In this document: piece by piece, positions 57,376 to 64,000 of the stretch
Layout of the letters: every line of letters begins with the position of its first letter
Position numbering within the stretch: position 1 is the first letter of the stretch
Origin: Batillaria attramentaria
Taxonomy: Eukaryota > Mollusca > Gastropoda > Batillariidae
Assembly (NCBI GenBank): GCA_018292915.2
Contig: JACVVK020000319.1
Span: forward strand, 382,001-446,000
Length of the DNA: 64,000 nt
Direction of reading: 5' to 3'
The notes under the pieces: generated by a model
The model's database searches: none
What the model was told of the DNA's origin: nothing
The model's input: only the letters and a program-made list of their open reading frames with translations
Program-made: the position numbers and the translations under genes

Positions 57376-57592
57376 ATGTCTGGAGGCTTCAAAGGTACTG
57401 AATTATTTTACATTTACGTAAATATCACTTGAACCGAAGTTTCATCTTGAGTCTGTCTAGAGTTTAATACACTTTCTGCACGTAAATGCATACATACTAT
57501 GATCTGCTGTAGCAGCTGACCGCCGTTGATATGAAAATGCTCACTGACAAACTGAGACGTACACCTCTCTCTCTCTCTCTCCACCTCCCTCC

Positions 57593-57640
<48 letters not shown>

Positions 57641-58099
57641 CCTGTAATTATATAGGTTGGGGGTCCAAGTTATTTTGCCAGCGTTGGGGGCCCATGCTTA
57701 GGACACATACAATTTTCGAAACAGCATTTTCTTACGAAAGAACAGCTTCAAAGTTATCTTTAAATTGGTTGGACTTGGCTTCCTTAGTTTGCATTGTTGC
57801 CAAAAATTACCACTGAAAAAATGGGGGTCCGAGGTCAAAATGGGGTCCGGGTTTTACACGGTGTGGTTATTTCGACATGATAATGAGGCCCGGTCCTGGT
57901 CCTCTAAATGGAACTGTCACAGGCAGTCCAGCCAGCAACCAGGTTTGAATTTAAAAATCACTCTGGCCTTCCGTTAAAAAAAAATCTGAGTTAGCTAGAT
58001 CACATCAACATTTTAAACTGTTGTCGTCTGTGTATGAAATTGCAGTCTTTTATCTTTTTAACTCCAGGTTTCCATGTCAATGCCCTGATGAACAAATAA
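57376..58099 (+). CDS. Possible two-exon mini-gene (16 codons as seen)
   Basis: ATG at 57376 encodes MSGGFK and ends in phase 1 at donor GTACTG (57395). An acceptor TTTTAACTCCAG at 58067 continues in the same phase as GFHVNALMNK and TAA, with AATAAA at 58095 overlapping the stop. The TATA box upstream supports a transcript. A 16-residue product is very short, so an internal exon may have been missed. No family is recognised. Confidence 0.35.
57567..57638. repeat. (CT)n and (CA)n microsatellite
   Basis: CT/CCT runs followed by CA repeats in the putative intron. Confidence 0.9.
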
Positions 58100-58179
58100 A
58101 GTTGTTATAATGTATTATTACCATTAATAGTATTAGTGAGAAAAAGAGAACAACTAGGAAAAGCGAATAATTTGTGGCG

Positions 58180-58210
58180 GGGGGGGGGGGGGAGAGAGAG
58201 AGAGAGAGAG
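58180..58210. repeat. Poly-G and (GA)n
   Basis: A G run followed by GA repeats. Confidence 0.85.
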
Positions 58211-58361
58211 ATTCCCCAAAAGAAGAAGAAAAAGAAAAAAGAAAAAAAAACACCATACACAGCAGTATCATATTAAAAGTTTTATTACCCTTGGTAACTG
58301 CTTTGCATTCAAACCAATGAGCATTCTTTCTGGCATAACACAAACAAATAAACTAACTTAA

Positions 58362-58669
58362 CCTTTACCGCACTATCTGCGTCCTGAAGGACCCAGAAGG
58401 GTGTTTAACTTCAAATATCTCATAAACTCTTGGGCCTCATTCACTGACATTTTAGGAGTTCTCCAAGCCCCTAAAAGTCTATGCCATGCCAAAATTGTAT
58501 GATTATTGATTAAAAAGTGAACAAGTAAACAATCCCTTAATTTTGACTACACACAAATGACTATGTGGGTCCGCCAGTACCCATACATTTCAAAGAGCGA
58601 TTTCAATGTATATAGCTATCCCGACGATGTGGGTCCGCCAGGACCCATACATTTTGTGAAGAGTAAAGG
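58362..58669. mobile_element. Probable MITE next to TTAA with CCTTTAC ends
   Basis: TTAA at 58358-58361 precedes CCTTTACCGCAC, and the right end is GAGTAAAGG. Inside, TGGGTCCGCCAGGACCCA (58630-58647) is a perfect 7-bp-stem hairpin and a near copy lies at 58566. TTAA is not conserved on the right. Confidence 0.5.
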
Positions 58670-59689
58670 GCTAGCGCATCGTAACTGACTCATTGACTTC
58701 TTTGTTGTTTGTTTGTTTGTTTGTTTGTTTTATGTCAAGAGTACTGTCATGGTGAGAGAAAGTGCTCACAACGCCCACTATTTCAGATGGTCTGTAAATG
58801 AAGGCCAGTATGATCGACAGAGACCGCTGAACACCCACCCACCCACCCTCTAACTTTTCCGTAGACGAGGTTCGTGTGCAGGGTTCGCCTTTAGGACTTG
58901 TCGCTCCTATGGTTACCGAACACACTCTGAAAACTATGTCTATTCATTTGAAAACGTCTTTGACTGCAAGACTGTGAGTGCATATTATTACAGTGGGACC
59001 CGCTTATAAGAAAGTCGTCGGGACCCGATTTGGGGGTTTCTTATAAGCGGGCTTTATTTGAAGCGGGCTTTCTTATATCCGAGCACCTGAACACTATTTT
59101 GAATGTGCTTTCTTATAAGCGAGCAAAAGTAAATAAATGAGTAAAATAATAGCTAATTAGACCACTTTCTTTCAGAAATTGGACGTTTCATAATGGCAAA
59201 AACATAAACACACCTATCTAAAATTACTCATCAACTTTGTTGTTGGTGGTGGTGGTGGTGCTGCTGCTGCTGCTGCTGTGGTTGTTGTTCTTAAATTGGT
59301 TCGTTCTGGTCACGTTCCGTCCACATACGAATGAGATTTTAAACTGTAGCCTTCTCCAATTTTATGCTCTGCACATTTGTGAAAGCGCTACTCGTCTTCC
59401 GTGATAGTTTTGCTGCAAGTCCGCTTAGCTAGTTCATTATTTCTTAATGTGAAAAATAATACGGTTGTCAGTTCCTTTTTCTGCCATCGCCCAACTACTC
59501 TAAACGGATGAGTCAAAATTAGATCTAATCGGTATAAGTCGTTTTTCAGTCACCTATTGTTTGCAACCGCTTACGGTAAGATGACAATGTGAGCCTGAAG
59601 GCGAAGAGTCAAAGACTGAGACGACAGTAAAAGCTTGTGTGACAGTACACATTGCACCAAATCGCCGTTCTGTTTTTGGCAGGTACATG

Positions 59690-60049
59690 TTAGCTTAGGT
59701 CGTGAAGTGCCCAGAGAGAGAGAGAGAGGGGGTGGGGGGGGGGTAACGGGGAGTGGGCATGGGCATACTCAGGTAGAACGTACCTTAATCCCTTGAACCA
59801 TTTCAACAGCTCAGCATCAACGTCTCCATGGTGACACGCTCTGTCCCGTTTCTTCAGCAGGTTGTCTCCGGAGTAAAATTGTTTCTTATACTTTTCTCTG
59901 TTCTTGAGAATATTTGACAGCGTCGCCGGTGGAATCTGCTGTTCATCTGCTATAGCCTTTTTCAGCTTGTGAGGGTTGGCCTCAACTTCTTCGATAAGCT
60001 TAATTTTCCTTTTGAGTGAAATTGACAGTCTCGGCTTTGAGTCAGCCAT
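59690..60049 (-). pseudogene. Tigger/pogo transposase N-terminus, truncated
   Basis: Starting at MADSKPRLSISLKRKIKLIE, the segment has a helix-turn-helix of the CENP-B N-terminal/psq type (KKAIADEQQIPPATLSNILK, then LLKWF). The second HTH and the DDE catalytic domain are absent. After about residue 88 the frame runs into Pro/His and GA-repeat sequence. The remaining 700 bp to the element end cannot hold the catalytic core, so this is an internal-deletion derivative. Confidence 0.8.
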
Positions 60050-60316
60050 TTTGACAGGCGTTTGACGAAGATCTGAGGCTGGATTCCCCTTTCCGATTCC
60101 ACCAATCAACAAGGAGGAATGGCCCCGGCCTACAAAGTTGTTTCTCCAAACTTCATTTTATTTTGTCTGTTTTGTTGTTATTGTTGCCGGTTCTCCCCTC
60201 TCCAAGTTCTACCAATGACACTAGATCGTCTACGACCTCGACCGATTAGCCACGTGACTGGGGGTGGGGCCGGGTGGGGGAAGAAGGGAGAGAGAGAGAG
60301 AGAGAGGCAGAGAGAG

Positions 60317-60479
60317 AAGGTGGGTGGGTGGGTGTTTAGGAGTTTAACGTCCTTTTCCCCCACATAAGGGTGACGAGAAAAAGGCCAGCACAAATATTTG
60401 GCCCCAGCGGCCGGGATTCGAACTCTCGGCCCAAGCATTGAAAGCCCAACGCTCTACCATTCGGCCACCCTGGCTCCCC
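60317..60479 (-). repeat. SINE1 copy inside the Tigger element
   Basis: Reverse copy from GTGGGTGGGTGGGTG to GGCCACCCTGGCTCCCC, bounded on both sides by GA repeats (AGAGAGAGAG), which hide the target duplication. Confidence 0.92.
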
Positions 60480-60499
60480 AGAGAGAGAGAGAGAGAGGT

Positions 60500-60940
60500 C
60501 ATTTCCGTGAACTAAACATTTGACGTCAGCCTCAGGCAGGTCGTCATACAGAGAGAGAGAGAGAGAGAGATGACGTCAATTCCGTGAAGTAAACTTTTGA
60601 CGTCAGCCGCTAGCACTGAGATCGTCTGAGGATGCTTGTTCATGTCTTGTGATTTCCCTGTTGGCTTTGTGACTTCTCCGACTGAATTATTTTGCACATG
60701 AAATCTGGAAGATCTAGAGGGCTGATGACATGTCGGAAGCAGTGACGATACTTGCAGATTTTGTCTGTGAACCAAACATTTGACGTCAGCCTCACGCTGC
60801 TCGTCTGACAGATGATACTTCTACATATCTTGTGATTTCCTTGTTGCTTTTGTGACTTCCGTGACTGAATTAATTTTGACATAAGATCTAGAGAGCTGAT
60901 GAAACGTGGACTTAAGTGCCTTGGATTGTACTTACGAAAT
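60500..60940. repeat. Imperfect direct repeats inside the Tigger element
   Basis: Blocks with TTTGACGTCAGCC (about 60518, 60595, 60778) and CTTGTGATTTCC, TTTGTGACTTC and GATCTAGAG (about 60645-60720 and 60828-60900) recur at about 180-bp spacing. Confidence 0.7.
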
Positions 60941-62159
60941 TGCAAAATTGGAACTTTTTTGACCGGCGCTTCTCGCAGAAACGTGAAAAATGTGTTTATC
61001 TAAAAGCTCTGCTATTCTTAATACTAAAGCTATAATAGTGCAGTAGTTCATGTCATATGTGCAGTTGGCACAAGTGACAAAAATACCGGAATGATGAGTA
61101 ATTTGAAGGAGTCTTTTCATAGATATTTGGCCTTATATGCAAACCACCCCTACCTCGGAAATATTTTTCTTACACAAAACCTGTCAGAGCTACAGAGCTG
61201 TGCTACGAAAACAGGCAGTATAATTGGATGATCTTCCCAATTTCAGAAAACGAAGCCATTTGAACATTTTTTGCGAAAAAATTCGTAACATGACCGATTT
61301 TTTAAAATCGGCGATAACTCTTCTGAAAATGTAGTAGGCTAAAAATCGTGAAAGGTAGGTCTGGAGAAGGTGAATTCCCATTTTATCTCAAAGTAAAAAG
61401 GCCTCCAACGAGGTGGTTTAGGAGATAGCCATCATTACATCCGTCCGCACACACACACACACGTCTCACAACTCCCGCCAAAAGGAACGCAGCAGCATAG
61501 TGTGCACGTAAGGTGTCTATGACGCAGATTTCGTTACGTCACTGTGTGCGTGAAAGTAAGTATTGTGTGGAGAAACGTCACAGACTTGTTTTGTATCACT
61601 GAAACTTGCTGCTGCGCGTAGCAAAATCTGCCCCGTCTCATAAAGTTGTTTCTCTATAGAGAAAGAAGGGGCCTACAGGCACCTGCCCAAGCTGCTGCGA
61701 AAAAATACGCGCTGTGCGTGAGAGTCCATGTAATGCGAATGAATGAAAAAGAAACACAATATTATTGGAGAAATTTTGCTTTCATGTGCCTGTCGTTCAA
61801 AACTACCCAGCCACATCTGGTGTGACGTCAAAACTTCCTGAAAGGATCAAGTTGTGTTTTTCGTGAAAATACTTTCGGTTAGGTGACCTCGCTTACATGA
61901 AACTGACTGAAGGAGGTCTCGCTATTGGAAAGTAAAGTTCTCAAAACCGACAAAACTTTCTTATATCCGAGCTAAAGTCCTCGGTGGGACCAGAATTTGA
62001 CGTTCTTATACGGGGGGTTTCTTATAAGCGAGATTCTTATATATCCGAGCTTTCGTAAGTCATAACAAAGAACACCTTCGACGGGACCAAATTTTTTGCT
62101 TTCTTGTAAGGGGGATTCACTGTAAGGGAGCTTCTTATAAGCGGGTCCCACTGTACTAA

Positions 62160-64000
62160 TCCGACACAGCCCTTCAGTGTCCTGTCTTTACAACGCCAAG
62201 TGGGTGATCTATGGACAGTGTGCACAAACACGACAAAATCCATTATGCTGCACCACACTGCGCAACGTCTCTCTCTGCTAGTTTGAAAATTTCAGTCATA
62301 AGAGTTACCGGCGATTAGCACAACAGACCCGTCAGTCATATCTGACATGTCAATGGTTTTCCCTGCTCGAGTGGCACAAAGCGGTGTCCCTGTATTGCTT
62401 TGTGAAGTAAAAAGAAATGATTCCAAACTAACGCGTTTTTCCACGGCTGGTTGTAGAGAGGAGCAAAGTGACCCACCGGTCAACACCAAATATCATTTTT
62501 ATTACACGTCTTTATCTGCCTGGCCCAGACTGTAACTGCTACTATAATATTTTCCTTTGGGTTGAACTAAATAGATTGATTGAATCTTTTCCCACATAAA
62601 AGGTTTCTTTTTCTCGATGGCGTTGAAACGACTGTTGACTTTCTGCAGGGCTTGCGTCGTTACGCATTCAGTGATACTGTGATTCATCTCAGTTATCGAC
62701 TTTTTCAGTATTTATGAAAAGAAACGGTGTGTCTTTCAGCGCCTTAACGACTTCTGTCGACAAAGACGGTACACGTCCAATGACAGAAAACCCAACTCAA
62801 GTTGTAGCTTGCCTAACATTACGCATAATACATGACTGTAGTAGGGTTGTCACGTCATCCACTCGGCTTGAGAGAGTGTTTATGAATTAGGTGAAGGTTG
62901 GAAAGTGCACGTGAAAAACAGACATATTCTGATTTATACATTCACCAACACTGACATATAGTGTCGTTGTTTTGAGAAGCACCTAATGGGCTGTTTTTGT
63001 ACCTGTTGTTGGCAGCGCGCGCGCCCCTGATTGCAGGTGATTTGGCTGGAGTGCACTTAGGTTCGGGTGAGTCGCGCCATGCATGATCGATGAGCCTGGG
63101 CCATTTCTGTAGTGTGTGGAGCGTGGAGGGAGTAAACTTGTCTTGTGATTTTTTTCGTTTGGGTTCATTGTTGCCAGGTAAGGTCGTGCAATCGTGCTGA
63201 CACGCCAGCAGACACTCGATGTACATGTACACTAACTGAACGTGAACACAAGGGGACTCCCACAAATGAATACTAGCCGATTTATTCAATGACTAACAAT
63301 CGTACTGATGGGTGGGTTTGGTAATGCGTTGGCACTTACGACGGTGCCAAACCCTATAAATAAATAAATGACAAAGCAGTTGAGTATCACACACCAGAGA
63401 GAATACGCTTTTCCTCTTGAAAATTTCCTGAACCACTGGACCTAGAGGTTGAAGTTTTGGGTCGGCACTTGAAAGGTGCCATTCTAATAACAGAACCAGG
63501 CAACTAACGACCAAAACGGCACCTCTCACACAAAACAACAAATCTATGCTCACTGGACACGCACGACGCGGTCCACCGAGATTGAAGCGCTGAGTCAGCA
63601 GGCTCGGTTAGCATACACGGCACGGCCCACCGTGAAACACTCTGCCCAGGGAGCAGCGGCCTCCCATGCGGCGATTTCGAGCTCCGTATGTCATCACGTG
63701 CCACCCTAACCGGCCCCTCACGTCTCCGTGACTTTGACCAGCGACGACTCACAGAACACATGCAAGCCTTGCTGAAAAAAATGCATAGTGGATGAAAAGA
63801 TCACAGAAATCCAGAAAGCACGTGCTCGCGTCGAATCTGGGCTCCCTCAACAAGAGACTGACTGGCTGCGACAGAAAACAGGCCCGAACATAAGAAGAAG
63901 CAGCAACAAGAAGGTACAGAGAGTGTCAGCACCCACCCGAAAGTAGAATATACTCAAGCCGGTCACCTGCAAGCAAGAGCGCGCGCACTGCCATCAAGCA
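62160..64000. other. No recognised gene
   Basis: Unique-looking sequence right of the Tigger element. Short open frames on both strands lack family motifs. A promoter or distal exon of a gene beyond the window cannot be excluded. Confidence 0.4.

Larger units (their letters stand above)
58991..62153. mobile_element. Tigger/pogo-type DNA transposon, 3.16 kb
   Basis: The ends CAGTGGGACCCGCTTATAAG (58991) and its reverse complement (62134-62153) are perfect and flanked by TA (58989-58990, 62154-62155). Both subterminal regions carry repeated CTTATAAGCG and CTTATATCCGAGC motifs. An antisense gene fragment with a CENP-B/pogo-type N-terminal domain lies inside, and a SINE1 has inserted at 60317-60479. 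Confidence 0.9.

Noticed and set aside
62942..63289. 115-codon frame on the - strand
   Set aside because: No motif, codon-use signal or splice context that would support a gene.

Overview
This is a stretch of metazoan nuclear DNA. It has spliced genes with GT-AG introns and animal receptor domains, a very high load of short interspersed elements, MITEs and microsatellites, and no prokaryotic features. The intron-exon style, a dominant tRNA-derived SINE with a (CCCA)n-like tail, Tc1, Penelope-like, Tigger-like and THAP-type elements, and an SRCR-bearing adhesion GPCR suggest a marine lophotrochozoan, most likely a mollusc (perhaps a gastropod). That assignment is inference.

Layout. 1-880 is low-complexity DNA. 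881-4843 is a DNA transposon with about 22-bp terminal inverted repeats flanked by TTAA. It carries a decayed gene with a P2X7-C-terminal-type domain on + and, convergent to it, a decayed THAP-type gene on -. 4995-8200 holds a MITE, a 55-bp minisatellite, SINEs and a Penelope-like reverse transcriptase fragment. 8187-10134 is a tandem array of a structured, non-coding retroelement, with a fourth copy at 16989-17945. 11126-12507 is a Tc1-family transposon with a long open transposase. 13797-14101 resembles a solo LTR with heat-shock-like elements.

Two host genes lie head to head. On the - strand, 20697 to 15538 contains the 5' exons of an immunoglobulin-domain receptor whose second Ig domain resembles domain 2 of VEGFR/PDGFR-type receptor tyrosine kinases. 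On the + strand, 25072-52604 contains what looks like a complete adhesion G-protein-coupled receptor of about 980 residues in 20 exons. It has a signal peptide, three group-A SRCR domains (two exons each), a GAIN domain with a canonical GPS, seven transmembrane helices and a cysteine-rich cytoplasmic tail. Exon phases agree through the gene except at two places, where the frame breaks inside an otherwise conserved domain (27355-27358 and 39145-39289).

Downstream, 54750-58670 contains MITEs, SINEs and a duplicated TATA-type promoter module in front of a possible tiny two-exon transcript. 58991-62153 is a Tigger/pogo-type transposon with a truncated transposase. The last 1.8 kb shows nothing recognisable.

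The most unusual observations are: the TTAA/TIR element joining a THAP gene with a P2X7C-like gene; retro-insertions of 37 and 62 bp that consist only of a shared 3' tail, each bounded by perfect target-site duplications; the SRCR-GAIN-7TM receptor; and the duplicated promoter module.
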